Below, piece by piece: positions 47,411 to 60,240 of a stretch of 64,000 bases of DNA. A program made the translations under genes and the position numbers. Position 1 is the stretch's first letter. Every line of letters begins with the position of its first letter. The notes beneath the pieces are model-generated. The model saw only the letters and a list, made by a program, of their open reading frames with translations, ran no database searches and had not been told where the DNA came from. The stretch is from Abelmoschus esculentus. Lineage: Eukaryota; Streptophyta; Magnoliopsida; Malvales; Malvaceae. Where the stretch lies: assembly GCA_035048815.1 (NCBI GenBank), contig JAUCBN010000013.1, forward strand, positions 384,501 to 448,500. Direction: 5' to 3'.

Positions 47411-48562
47411 TCAAATGATTTCTCATTTCTTCAATTTTTCTTTTATTTTAAGTCATTTTTTACGAAAAATAAACTTTCATAATTCACTAAAAATATATAA
47501 CAATAATGTAACTTCAATTCATATTTTTAACGATATATTATTTTTTCTATGTAGTCCTTAAATTTTATATTTTATTCAGTTTGATCCTTCAACTGATTTT
47601 TTTTAATTTTCTTCAAATTAATTCATTAACTTATGTATACTACCATCGATATAATTTCGAAATTTTTTATAAAATTTTTCTTCATATAAATTCAATAATT
47701 ATAAAATAATTTTAAAATTTATGTACGTATGTAAAAAATAATATAAAACAATATATATATATATGTAGATCTTATATAATTATAAGAAGTCATTTAAATT
47801 AGAATCAAACGTAATATAATATTATAAATAGTTAGAGTTAAAATTTATACATAAACTTGAAAAATCAACTTGACTCAAACTTAACTCAAACTCCATAAAC
47901 TTAACTCAAATTATAAAAAAAAATTAAAAAATAAGTTACAAAACTTAACTCATCGACACAAATAAATTAAAATTTTTTAACTCAATTCGTTCAAACGTTT
48001 ACCCCAACCTTCAAAGTCTAAAAAGAATTCATGTATAACACTTAGGTTGTGTTTTTGGTTGCTTTTTGATGACCTAAAAACACTTAAAAAGTGCTTTTAA
48101 TAAATGTTATTGATTTTTGTTGCTTTTCAAACAATTTCAAAAAAAATAAATAAATAGAAAATATGGTTTTAGATTAGAAAAACTAGTGAAAAGTAAATTT
48201 ATTTTTTATCCTTATAATATATTGTTAAAATAATATATATGCATACATAATTTTAAAATAATATATATTTTATAATATTTATATTAAAAATAAAATTATT
48301 TTATTTATAATTTATTTTAAATTTATTATTAATTTATAATTGTTATGTCTGTATATACTGAAAACAAATTTCTTATTTATAATATATTTTTAAGTTTATT
48401 TATAATTTATTTAAATAAAATCATTAATTTAAATATCATCTAGGTGTATTTATACCTTATAACATCATATCTAAAAAAGATATTTTATCTTTTTAAATTA
48501 TTTTTTGATATTATTGATAAATACTACTTAACTTTCTAAAATCACTTTTTGCACAATGTTTT

Positions 48563-49078
48563 TAGGGGTGAGAAAAACTCGACTCGATTCGAAGCGAAAA
48601 TATTCGATTTGTTTTGACTGGACTCAAAATTTCATAGACTCGACTCAAAAAAATTTTAAATAAAGTTCGAGTTGTAAAATAGAGATTCGAATAACTCAAA
48701 TAACTCAAAATTTTTAGTAATTAAAGGGTTAATTTTTAAGTTTGAGATGAGTCTATCATTTTTTTATGATATATATACATTGATGTATAAAAATATAAAG
48801 AAATATTACTACATATGAAAATATATATATACATATCTTATATGATTAGAGAAAATCGATTAAATTGTAACCAAATCATACTATAACATGATAAATAATT
48901 ACAATTAAATATTTATAAGAACTCGAAAACTCGACTCGATTCGACTTGACTCGAATTTTTTAAACTGGACTCAAACCGAAAAATTTCAAATAAAGTTTGA
49001 GTCGTAAAATATAACTCGTCAACTCAAATAACTTAAAAATTTTTGACTCGACTCGACTTGATCGAATACTCACCCCTA
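48563..49078. mobile_element. Non-autonomous hAT-type element
   Basis: The ends TAGGGGTGAGAAAAACTCG and TACTCACCCCTA are inverted. The interior is made of CTCGACTCG and AATAACTCAAA words shared with the element at 2007-2493. Flanking 8-mers (AATGTTTT and ATAGATTT) agree only partly, indicating an old insertion. Confidence 0.6.
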
Positions 49079-49162
49079 ATAGATTTAGAATTATTTTTTT
49101 AATCATACTTTTAAAATTAATGTCAAACTAAACCTTAGAAAACTATGATTTATAAGAGAAAA

Positions 49163-49480
49163 CTAAACTATTTTTATTGAAAGCAGTAAAAAGATAAAAG
49201 GATATGTCAGGACTCGGGACGAAAAGCTATCGTTGTTAAATGTCTGATCAGAATCAGTAGCTTTCCCCTCGTTGTTGCTGTATGGTGTCGACACAGGATC
49301 TTTAGTGTCAGTAGAATCGAGGCCTGAAACACTTGCGTCCAGGATCAGCATCAAAGAGATTTGATTGACAAATTCCAATTCTTCAATCATGGCCACACTT
49401 GCTTTGAGTTCTTCCTGAATGAGAGCATCTAAGTTATCTTCATTGAAACACTCATGGCTTGATATGGTTGACCTTTAATT
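49163..49480 (-). pseudogene. Gene fragment of unknown family
   Basis: On the minus strand an open frame runs from about 49475 to 49163. It contains SHECFNEDNLDALIQEELK, ASVAMIEELEFVNQISLML, then a Ser/Thr/Asp-rich tail with SGLDSTDTKDPVSTPYSNN. The composition is protein-like and the GC content exceeds the flanks. The upstream part is cut off: a possible short exon (DYLKNHILSAKLK) lies at about 49485-49530, and beyond it only repeats. I do not recognise the family. It looks like the last exon of a lost or truncated gene, though a small functional gene cannot be excluded. Confidence 0.4.
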
Positions 49481-49625
49481 TAGCAGACAAAATATGATTC
49501 TTTAGATAATCTGTAGGCAACACAAAAACCTATGATTTTTCCACAATGAAGCACATAGTTGGATAAACAAGACTATTGTTGGCAAGGCAATCGGGTCTTA
49601 AACGGGTGTAAATATTTTTTTTGAA

Positions 49626-49760
49626 TTAGCTAATAGTGATTATAGTAGTATCTGTTATAAAATATAATCTTCACTATTTGATATTGATTGCTCAATCACT
49701 CTGCTGCTGACATCGCTGGTACTTGAATCCGTGACCTCTAGGAACAACAATCGTTCCTTT
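49626..49760 (-). mobile_element. tRNA-derived SINE, copy 3
   Basis: On the minus strand it reads GGAACGATTGTTGTTCCTAG, GGTCACGGATTCAAGTACC (box B region), AGAGTGATTGAGCAATC, AATATCAAATAG, AAGATTATATT and finishes TAATCACTATTAGC. The head joins the head of copy 1 (AACGGAACGATTGTTGTTC) and the body matches copy 4. It sits just upstream of the gene fragment. Confidence 0.6.
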
Positions 49761-49769
49761 AAACGGGTG

Positions 49770-52700
49770 TAAATATAATTAAACTTAAACGGGTGTAAAA
49801 AATGAGGGATTGGATATAATTATCTTGGGATATTTGTTGAATAAACTTAAATGTTATATTTAGTAAGTCATAAAATTTAAAAGTTAACGAGGAGTTACAA
49901 AGTTGAAAGATCAAAAGTTAATATGAAAAATTAGAAATTGTTAGTCTTTATGGATTTTAATATAGGTGTCATTTTAATTAGGTTTTATTATGTAGTAATG
50001 TTTAGTGTTTATATAAAGGCATTGTCTATTCTGTAAAGTGAGTGGTTGTAGCGAAAGTGAGAAAAGTAAGAGAAAAAAAAGTGGTGGTTGTGAGATGTGA
50101 GAAAAGAGAGAGAAAAGAATCAATGTCGGATTCAGAAAAATATTTGAGGGTGAACATAAATGAAATTTTAAAATTTTAAGGTGGGCACAATTCATAAATA
50201 TTAAAAAAATTAATATTTGTGAAATTGTAAACTTTTAAAAACAAATTGTAAACTAACTCATAAACTTTTAAGAATTTAAAGACAAATATGTAAACTTTAA
50301 AAATTTTAGGGTAGGCTCAGGCCCACCATATCTTACATGTAATCCACAACTGCCAAGAGTGGTTGAGTGAAAGACATGTGTGAGTGAGAGATAGTGAGAA
50401 GTATTTGTGAAATTGTATTCTATTTGTCAATTACTTGAGTAATTTTATTCTTGAACAATTTTATCCGCGGACAATTTCATTTTCTGGACGATTTTATTTA
50501 AATACTATTTGATTTAAGTCTTCAATATTTATATGGTTTGACTTGGTGCTTCTTATTTTTTTGTTGAAATGTTTGAATACATGGGAGCATATGATATCTT
50601 GTGTGTTATAATAAAAAAAAAATGAATGTCTTAGAGTTAGTGCAATGATATTTATATAAAGGGATGTACACTTTGGACAAAGTGATCAAGTGCATTTGAT
50701 GTATCCATAAGTTGTGTATTTTGGTTGGGATAAGAACCTATTCATAGTTATGGTAACCGAATAAAAAAATATAACTCGATGGGCTGAGTAAGCTTAAATA
50801 ACTTAAAAGGTTGAGTAACCTTAATTAAAGACTAGTTGTGACTATTATGATTCAAGTATATCTAGGATATATATGATTATGATGATCCGTGTATGGTACA
50901 ACTAACCTGATGGTTATATGATCGCAAGTAATTCGATAACTATGTGAGCATGGATAAAGTGGAGATTCATTGGCCAACAAGATTAAATGATGTATGGTTG
51001 TTTGCGTATGTTGTGTGAATGATAGATAATGACTTTTATACTCTATGATTGAGAAATCATGGTACAATATGCTTTAACTTAATGATAGATGAATCCTTAT
51101 CTGTGCATGGATAAATTAGGGTTTCATTGACTGATTAAGAATATTCACGATTTTAGAAAAAAGTCAAATTATGATTTTAAGTGATAAAATTTTAATGGGT
51201 GCATTTTAGAAGGCTCAAATGTAATATTTCGGGTATAGATCAGGATCGAAAATTTATGAAGCCATCATTCAGTGATCGTAAAGGGGTCTTAAAGCTTAAT
51301 TATATGTCATTTCTTTGTGAACACACTTGTGAGCTTCATTGTTAATTTTGGTGAAATATTTAAATTTGAGTGAGTGAGCTTTAATTCGTAAACACACAAC
51401 TAAGTGATGTTTTTCTTATTTGCTTGTTTTCTTACTCTTTGTAAAAAAATAAGATTTTACATGACTTTGGGGCATAAGTTTTGTGCGTAAGATTTATCCC
51501 TTAAACTCAGGGAAAAATCACTAATAAATTTAAAAATTTTAATGAGAAAATTACGATAGTGAAGGTAGAACTTGATTAAAAACTCAAACCATTATAAATT
51601 ATCATGTTCATTTCTTCTTTTTTTTCCATCACCTACACCAAAAACTCAATTTCTCTAGCATTTCGGTACATGATCGGTTGAAGAATTCATGCCTAATAGG
51701 TTGGGAAAGTGAGTTAAGCTCGTCTCCCTTTTCCCATGCGGTGGCATCTAAAATTAGGGGTGTTCAAATTCGGATATTCGGTTATTCGAAATGCTGGATA
51801 ATTAAAAATGCATCTCATGTTCCGACACGAGTTTTTATGGATACCTTATACTTCGGGTATTTTTTTTATCTTTTTATAAATCCTAAGTTCAATCTTAAAA
51901 ATATACACAAATTTAAAAGCTCGAATTACATAATCTTACGTCCAAACATAAAATTTTAAAATCTTATTTACATAATTTACGCATAAAGATTAAGACCTAA
52001 ATTGCATAATTTAATTCCAAATAATACAAGTTTAAAAATATAAAATTATATTAGTTTTATAGTTTTGACTCCTAATAATACTAATATATAATTATAAATA
52101 TGGCATCGAATTGGTCATGCTTGTCTGCTTGATATGTATTTTACGAGTGAAACTAAAACCCATGAAGTGACCAATTGATGTATTGCTTACTTCAAATACT
52201 ATTTATTAAGACATGACGATGGAATCAAATCTTTGAAATTTATTGTCTATAAAATTTATTTATGATCACACAACATTAATTTAGAATGGTGATTATTAGT
52301 TTATTATATTTTCTTTACATTTTTCTAAGATGAAACGATGCATAAATGAGGTATAAATAGGGCATAAGAAAGGGACAGATAATTTGGACTCATGCATGCA
52401 TGTTGTCTGATTGTCCCTTGGTGCTTTTGAGTGTACCTAGATTTTTACTATTTCTCAATCATAAAATTAAAAAAAAAATTAAATTATATAATCCAAATCT
52501 AAACATAAAATTTTAAAATTCTAATTACATAATCTAAGCATAAATTTTAAATAGTTTAATTTTGTTTAAAGAAAAGATACAAGTATCCGAAGAATCCGGG
52601 TACCTAATTTTTTTTGATTTCGCTATTTAGGTCCGACACAAAAAATGTCAGATCAAATACTCGATCTGATTTTTTTAAAAAAATACTTAAACTTTCATAA

Positions 52701-53440
52701 TCAAATCAACAAGTCGGATCATCTAGATTGAATATTTTTGAACATCTCTAATTAAAATAACAAAGGCGATCGACCTTTATTTTCTTCACTTTCACTCTTG
52801 TCACAAATTGGTCACTGCCATTCCCATGTAGCACACAAAGGTCCAAAACCCATGTAAACGCCACTCAAAAATCCAAGTTGTACAACTTTTATACATTTAT
52901 TGAATATCTTCCATATTCATTTTCTGTGAGTTTCATCTTCATAAATTTATTTTCTTTCAAAATTAGAACCAATTTATTCAAATATATAAATATGAATGAT
53001 TAATTGTTCTAGTAAACAATTTTACTCAAATTGCCAGGTTGCTCCACTTAACAACAGTTCGGGCTCAATAATCATTGCATAACAGTCGATAGTCTGATGA
53101 TCATTTTATAACAATTAAGAGTCCGATGATAAAAATAAATAATAAAGCATAGTTTAGTGATCACCTGTGAACTTTACCCTTCATCCTACATACCAAGCAA
53201 GCAAAGTCTTAAAAAGAAGAAATATATTTTCCTTTGGCCATGGCACAGCTACTCTTCATGGGAACATGAAAATTCCTCCATCTCCATCCCTTGTCAAATT
53301 TCCCCACTCATCCTGAACAAATCGGTCCCATTCATCGTTGCATACGAAAATGGGATCCGAACTTTGATACCTTCATCCCACCAGTTTTATTCTCATGTGA
53401 ATAATATTCTATTTCCACCATGAATTGAAATATTACCCTT
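49770..53440. other. Repeat-rich intergenic DNA
   Basis: From 49940 to 51500 the DNA resembles a retrotransposon LTR and leader (TATATAAAGGCATTGTC near 50011; GTGGTTGTGAGATGTGAG), interrupted at about 50119-50345 by a segment ending GGGTAGGCTCAGGCCCACC. An hAT-type element follows. From 52760 to 53440 is single-copy-like DNA downstream of COX11; the open frame at 53157-53423 shows no domain. No gene is supported. Confidence 0.5.
51755..52750. mobile_element. Long hAT-type element (996 bp)
   Basis: The left end TAGGGGTGTTCAAATTCG and right end GAACATCTCTA are inverted. Flanks are TCTAAAAT and ATTAAAAT (6 of 8 identical). The middle section (about 52090-52470) differs in composition from the arms and may be a captured or nested sequence. 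No transposase frame is present. Confidence 0.55.
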
Positions 53441-56400
53441 TTATTCTTCAGAAATCTTGAAGAAAGTATAGGATAAGATCAGGTTGTTTATACCATCCAT
53501 TCGGGCATCGGTTTCAAACTCGGGGTCGATGTAGAAGAAAACCTGAAACAAAATAAGCCATGTTATAGATGACAATTGACTTTTTGCATTTACAACAGTA
53601 AACATTGGTTATTTCTTAAAGACTTACAGGCATGTCGATCTGCTCTCCAGGAAGAAGTCGCAGCTCCTCAAAGCAAAAGCACTGTATTTTATTGAAATAA
53701 ACTGCGGCCTGGAAAGGGAAAAAAGAAGAAGCAATCCATCAACTCAAAATTCCAGGGTTCGCCATAATGATAGATCTTATCAGTAAGGGTGAAAGTAAGG
53801 AAGCCAACCAAATAGAAATGAATAGAGGATTATAAAGGAAGCCAACCGTTACTAAAAGCATATGAAAAAGATTGCACGACTCTGGAATGAACTTTAACCT
53901 GCCTCGGGAGGGGGGAGGGGCATCTCTTAACACTGGAATTTTGACTAGCTATGGAGATTTTAGGCCTACTTTACATAAGCAGTAAGCACAATATTATTTT
54001 GCTTTCTTCTTGCAAAAGAAAAATCAAAAGACGTTGACTGATACCATTTTTTATTGTTTCACTTTTGATCAAAATGGGGTCAACCAAATCAAAGCGGTAA
54101 ACCTAGCGTTTGATTCCAAGAAACAGAAGAATTTAACCACCAAATTGAAGATACTTAGTCAAGAATATTTCGATAGCGATTGTAATACAGACCAGTCCCG
54201 GCTAATACCACAAGAAAAACACTAATGCACATTCTCCTATTGTGGCACCTAGAAGCCCCAAAAGCAAAATTACTACAATAAAAGAAATATACTGCAAACA
54301 TTCAAACATACTTGATAGAAGGTTAGCCATAGATTGAATGTGGATTTCACTAAAAAAACTGGGAAATAAATTTAGACATGGAGCTGGAGGGACGGAGAGA
54401 ACCAAAAAGATTATACTTATGTAACGGGATCTAAACATGCAAAAGAGGATAAGTGAACACCCGATCTCAGCAGATCATTTTTCGTTCCAAAGTAGAATAT
54501 AGTAAAAAGGAAATAAGATTAAATTATTTGAACAATAATATCGAAAGGAAGACTAAAAAAGCAAGTACATGGTCAAGCCTAAATAACACAAGTCAAACCA
54601 AAGCTAGCAAGAAAAGGCTAAAATCTTAGAAGCTCACAACCAAGTACTCCTTGAGAGATCAACAGAGATCTAAACAAATGCCGGTAACTTATATTTAGAA
54701 TAACAAAGAAATCATTCATCCAATTTTCGTTAGAGCAAACGTGCCAATACCTTCATAGGTGTGACATTATATGTAGAGACACCAGTTATAGGTTTCGAAC
54801 TTCGATTTTCAGCAGTATAAAAAGCAAGAGCACTTTCTCCAGGCTTCACTCTCACCTAGCAGGAAAAAATAAAAAAAAATGTGGAAATAATTGGTTAAAT
54901 AAAGCACTATACAGTTCCCAAAATCGACATAAAAAAGTTAAGAACCTCTCTTTGAGTTGGAACAAATTTCCAGGGCATTCCATCTGCCACATCAGCATTG
55001 AACTGGACTACTATCTCCCTGTAAGGATAAGAGAAGATTTCTCAAACATGATCGAAGAACAAGAAAGATTCTATTATGATACAGGTCTAACTACCTCATA
55101 ATAGCATATATTGCAAATGTATATATTAAACTGAAATAAATTAAACAAACAGGCTGATGCAAAGTAGTGAATAATCCTAAACCTACCACCTCACTCCTAT
55201 TTGTTATCCAATAGTAAAGAAGTCACATGGGTATGTAAAGCAAGTGATAGTCATAAGGGAGTATTAACTTGATATAAGTCTTATGCAACCTTTTATCTCA
55301 AAAAGGTCCAAGTCCCCCTCTTGATTTTTTTTCAGAAACAACAAATTTAGACCACTATTGATTTAATTTGCTTCTCCAACATATTCAAATATTTCTTGCA
55401 ACAAACAAAATTCCAACATTTCTCAAATAATAAACATAGTAACCTGTCATTGTTGAGGTAAAGACTTCATGCTCTAGAAGTATTGATTTAATAGAAACTC
55501 ATTTCTATGGCGTTCGTGCAAGAATCCATGCAAAGAAAGAAAATAGACAATCATGATAACCAATCGAAGAAACATATGCATATCTAAACAGAAAATGTCA
55601 AAGAGTGGAAATGAGAATGTTGTATGTAGAAACAAACCCCGAATCAGGTTTAACACAAAAAATGGTACAAGGGCAGGGCTACACATTGAAATAGAATTGC
55701 AACAAAAATAACTGGATGAACATTATGATCATTGTTATGAAATCAATAGATAATGATAAGTTCTTACATACAAAGCCTAAAAAGCGCACCTTGTTGCCAC
55801 TGTCCCATCTTTTTCATGCCGAGCAATCTTTTCTTCAACACTCTAAAACAAAGAAATGTATTTTATGGTTGAAAACTGAAAGAAGAGAAAAGAAAAATAA
55901 AAACTGTAATAGTAAAAACATAGGAACAAGAATATCATGACATAAACTCAGTTCACCTCACGGCGTTGGACGGTACCACCATACCCAGTAGCCTGGCAGA
56001 ATCTGCGGTACAATGGGACAGCAGCGTAACTACTTCCCACCATTGCAAAAACTAATGCTGTAAGATACAAAAGTGTCCTTTTGGATTTTTGCTCAGTGGA
56101 AGCATGGGACGCATGAGAAGCATAGTGGCACTGACTGCTAAAGGCAGATATTCTTGCTAAACATCGAGAACCATAAGGACGGAACTCAAAAGACTTTGTT
56201 AGAGGTCTTGTGCTAAATTCATATCTTGACATCATACTTTTGTTTCCATACATAGAAGAAGCTTTGAAGAACTTGTAACCCGGATATAAAGCATCAGGAA
56301 GAAACCTGGATCAACACATTTTTTTACCCCAGGTGCCACACACCAGAGAGTACAATGTTTACATTCAGGTTGTTATTTAGGAGAAATATGAAGCTGAGAA

Positions 56401-56699
56401 GAACAAAATTTTGAACTTGGGCATACCCAAATCCGAAATGACTTAAAAGGCATGAAGATCATGAATGAACAATTTAGATTACCACTCACAATCAAGCATA
56501 AACGTATATATTTCCTAAAATAAAATTATAGAAAAATTTGCCTTAGTTTAAAAGTAAATGTACCAAGTGGAAAGATAATCGTAAGGCCCAAAGTCTTATC
56601 CTGGTAACGTGGTGATTACCTTGATTCATGCGACAAAATTTGTGAATTCTTCCAGTGATTCAAGAGAGAATTTCTGCTTGAAATTCTTGACCACGACAT
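53441..56699 (-). CDS. COX11: COX11, mitochondrial copper chaperone for cytochrome c oxidase
   Basis: Seven coding exons (56699-56620, 56305-55957, 55842-55790, 55018-54946, 54855-54751, 53708-53628, 53542-53441) give 280 residues. COX11 delivers copper to the CuB site of COX1 at the mitochondrial inner membrane. The N-terminus MSWSRISSRNSLLNHW is basic, Ser-rich and acid-free, as expected for a mitochondrial presequence. A single transmembrane segment lies at residues 104-121, followed by VPLYRRFCQATGYGG. The copper-binding pair is Cys230 and Cys232 in IQCFCFEEL. The C-terminus LLPGEQIDMPVFFYIDPEF...INNLILSYTFF is the conserved beta-domain. CFCFEEL has Leu where most family members, as I recall, have Gln. 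The start requires a separate small exon; the in-frame ATG at 56253 is internal. Confidence 0.94.
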
Positions 56700-56720
56700 T
56701 ATTTCAGAGACCTAAGTTTC

Positions 56721-57180
56721 ACTGCACGTGCAACAGCAAAAGTGATAGAATACTGAACATTGAACAATGTAGGCTAGCAATTCAAATTCAGTTTGGTCTT
56801 TACAAATTACATTGAAATCAAATATAACCAGAAATGATAAAAGACACCGTATATGTATTCACTAAAATCAAACACAATAAAATGGTTTCCCTTTTTTATG
56901 AGATATTCTTCAATAAAATGGTGCTGATTAAGGGATGGCGCAGAAGGGCGATGGCTGGAGGCACTCGAAGCAGGGCGTCCAGGAGGCTCACCACGTCGAA
57001 GGGCGCTGGTTTAAAATGCTGCGCCTGGGCTGAGCGGCTTCTGGTGTGTGCGACCGAGACTTCTGGTTTCAAAGTTGAAGGGCAGACTTGGCCGTCAGAA
57101 TGCAAATGACCGAGGAACAGGTCGACGAGCGGTTAGGGTTACAAGTAAAGGGGGTATTAGGCTTTTCTCTCCGAGAAGAG
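56721..57180 (-). promoter_or_regulatory. COX11 5' region with telo-box and probable non-coding first exon
   Basis: An acceptor TGCACGTGCAG ends at 56722, just before the coding exon, implying an upstream non-coding exon. The GC-rich stretch 56930-57180 is the likely source; a donor GTG-GTGAGCC near 56991 is plausible. The minus strand carries AACCCTAA (57133-57140, a telo-box) and a nearby AGCCCA (site II-like), a pairing common in plant genes for mitochondrial and ribosomal proteins. The 70-codon open frame here lacks an ATG and is not treated as a gene. Confidence 0.45.
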
Positions 57181-57407
57181 AAGACGGCTGGAGAGATTTC
57201 TACTATAATAGATAAATATAAGGTAAAGTATCAAAATAATAATTAAATCTAATTTAAAAATATAAAATGAAAACTAAATTTTAAAAGTTATAAAATAATA
57301 CTTTATATATTAATTTTTTATATTTATTTAATTAATTTAATTATATTTTTAATTAAAAATAATATTAAATATTTAATTTTATCCTACTTTGAGTTTTCCA
57401 ACCAGAT

Positions 57408-57466
57408 CCCTCCTCGACGGGAATTGAACTCCTAAGATAAGGAGTGCACAACCATTGAACCATTAG
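57408..57466 (-). repeat. tRNA-like fragment
   Basis: On the minus strand it contains TGGTTCAATGG, which fits polymerase III box A, then a CTCCT-TATCTT-AGGAG hairpin and GAGTTCAATTCCCG, which resembles a T-arm. The arms do not assemble into a full tRNA and the acceptor stem is missing. It is more likely a SINE head or tRNA relic than a working tRNA gene. Confidence 0.3.
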
Positions 57467-57918
57467 TACTCATAAATTATATTTTCTTTGTCATACTTTT
57501 TATGTTATATGTCCATTTTTTATAAAATTTTAAAAAACATATATAATATAAAATAATTAAAAAGATAAATTTATCCTTAAAAATTTATTTTTCTAAAGAA
57601 ACTAAAAAATAAAAAAATATTAAAAAGTAGTAATTAAATTTTTTAATATGATATTTTAAAACGTATAATTTAAAAATTCAAAAGTCACATTAAAATTAAA
57701 AAAATAAAAGTATAAGTTTGTGATCAGATCTTCTACGGTTAAGAGCTCTATCACTAAACGAGGCTTTAGTGATAAATTAAATGTCCTTTTTAATTTTTGA
57801 TTTTTTATTTAAATTTTTAAGAAAATTTAATTTATTTATAAATTTATTCCTACTTTTAGATATTTATGTTTTGTTTTCCTAACATCAAATTTTAATTCCG
57901 TAATCGCAAGGCTCCGTT

Positions 57919-58446
57919 TAGGGGTGATAATGAGCCTAACCAGCTCGCGAGCTACTCGGTGCAGTCAAAACTGGGTCAAAGCTCGGCTCGAGTGAGCTCA
58001 ACTAGAGCTTGGGTTCGACTCGAGACCTTAACGAACCGAGCTAAACTTATCAAAATATGGTTCAAAAAACTCGTGAACAGGCTCAAAGTGATTATATTAC
58101 ATATATGCTCCATATACACTAAAAGTAATCTCTTTAGCAAAAATAATAAAAAAAGTAAATTAACTAAAATAAATTGAGCACTTTATTCCCTTTTTCAATA
58201 TTGAATTTCGTTTCGATGTTGGTTATGAAAACGTTTCTAACGAGGTCCTATCGTTTATAGAAAAATATAACAAAATTGTCTATTTTGAATCGAGCCGAGC
58301 CTGAGATGAGCTCAACAATATTATTTTCGAACCTGAACCTAAAATTCTAAATTTACCGAACCTCAAACCCGAACCGAGTCTAATAACATTATTTCCGAAC
58401 CGAATCTAACCGAATTCAGACTCAACTTGACTCATTATCACCCTTA
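57919..58446. mobile_element. Non-autonomous hAT-type element
   Basis: Its ends are TAGGGGTGATAATGAG and CTCATTATCACCCTTA, inverted over 16 bases with one mismatch. Flanking 8-mers are GCTCCGTT and GCTCATCT (partly conserved). The interior has GCTCGGCTCGAG and GAACCGAG words. Confidence 0.65.
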
Positions 58447-60106
58447 GCTCATCTCTTAATGTTAAATTTAATTTAGATTTTATGCCTTCCCGATGACAAC
58501 TAACACAAAGAACTATAACATCTAATACCGCAATGAAAACCATGGCTCATGAGGGAACCAACATCATCGGAATGCGTGGTTTAGAAAAAAAAATGATGTT
58601 TACATGTTTAAATGTAATTTAAAATGAAGAATGCGTGGTCTGATATATTGTCTTTAAGATTTTAAATGATGCGTATAAAAACAATGAAGTTGTGAGTCTT
58701 GTAAATGATTATATTGACAAGTAATAAAAATAGTTGTTGGTATTTAGTAGTTAAGCTTTCGCTTAATAATTGGTAAATTTATAAAATAGTCGTTAAATTC
58801 TTGCATCGAGTTATTGAACTTGATTTCTCTTTCACTGATTGTATGATCACCTTAAAAGATAATAAAATTTTTAGATAAGATAAAAAGAAAAAATAAACGT
58901 AACAAGACATATGTGTTTGCACAATTTAACTTTAATTCAAAATTATAGTACTTCAACAAATGTGATAATTTGACTCACTAGTGTTTTTTATAAAAAAATA
59001 TATGATAATTTAAATATTAAAAATATTTTTTTATGTATAAAGAATATTGACATTATATTTCAACTTTTTTAATTTTTTACTTAACGAATAAATACTCTAA
59101 TTATATTTTAGACCATAAAATCTAACTTTCATTTAATTAAATTACATCATTCAATTTTTTTATTATTATTACTGAATTAATTCAGTTATACTAACATAAT
59201 TAGATAATTTAAAAAATTGAAATTTAAATTTTTACTTAACATGGTTTCATATATCATCGTCACAAAATGCTTAATTGATAGTTTAAATATTATTATTAGA
59301 ATTTGTAATAAATTTAGTCATTTTTCTTTGAATTTATGAAATGTTGAGAAATTTTCAAAAAAAATATTTTATTATCGATTAAACATTATTGATATTAATT
59401 TACTACATGTACAAAATGGCCCCTTAAGTCATTATTTTTCCTTTCAATAATAATTAAAAATGAACTTATATAAATGTTTAGGTATTTATTATTTTTAATT
59501 AAAATTAAAAAACATTCATATATTTTTCGACCTAAGATAAAATACAATCAAATTCACTCAATTATATATTTGTTTGAAAATGAATCATATTTTAAAAATT
59601 TATAATTTAGTTAATTAAAATTTTGTTATAAACTTATCACTTTATCATTTAAATTGAAACACATGTCTAATGTAAATTAGTATAAATAATTTTTGTCCCT
59701 CAAACTTATAAAATCTTTAATTTGGTCCTAATTAAAATTAATTCAATAAATTCAACCTTTATATTTTAAATTTTTATTAGTAAAGTGATTATATCTATTA
59801 GCCGACAACAATAATGTCATAATGAGTATGTTATATTAGTATGACAACTCTCTAGTAGTGAAGTGGTCATATTTTTAGAGATATCTCATTTGTTGATTAT
59901 CAAGTTAATAGAAAGTAACAGGAGGCGCTACAAGTGGTCGGCTGATCAGAGAGTGTCAAGAGAATACAATGTCAAAAATTATATATGAAGAGTTAAATTT
60001 ATTGAATTAAGACCAAAAAATGTATAAATTTTGTGGATTATAACTATTATTATATCTTGCCATGTTTTAATCTTAGCATTATAGCGACATTGACATTGAT
60101 AAGTTA

Positions 60107-60240
60107 ATAGTGATTACAGTGATATCTGTTCTAGAATATAATCTTTACCATTTGATATTGATCGCTCAATCACTTTGCTAACATAGCTGGTACTCGAACC
60201 AGTGACCTATATGAACAATAATTGGCTAGAGGGCTCATGC
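60107..60240 (-). mobile_element. tRNA-derived SINE, copy 4
   Basis: On the minus strand it reads GCATGAGCCCTCTAGCCAAT (head), GGTCACTGGTTCGAGTACC (box B region), AAAGTGATTGAGCGATC, AATATCAAATGG, AGATTATATTCTAGAAC and ends GTAATCACTATT. It preserves the segment missing from copy 1, so together they define the family. Confidence 0.62.

Larger units (their letters stand above)
43140..49160. other. Repeat-dominated intergenic DNA
   Basis: From 43140 to 43680 is the presumed upstream region of the CEN/TFL1-type gene; I see no clear regulatory element there beyond the TATA box. After it come two telomere-like-core MITEs, a Copia remnant with its primer-binding site, a large near-palindrome, a CACTA-type end and an hAT-type element, listed separately. 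Stretches at 46390-47060 and 47420-48560 are plain AT-rich DNA. The open frames at 44122-44392 are part of a tandem duplication in a MITE. Confidence 0.6.

Noticed and set aside
56896..57105. 70-codon open frame upstream of COX11
   Set aside because: It has no ATG and lies where a GC-rich 5' UTR exon is expected; no domain is recognisable.
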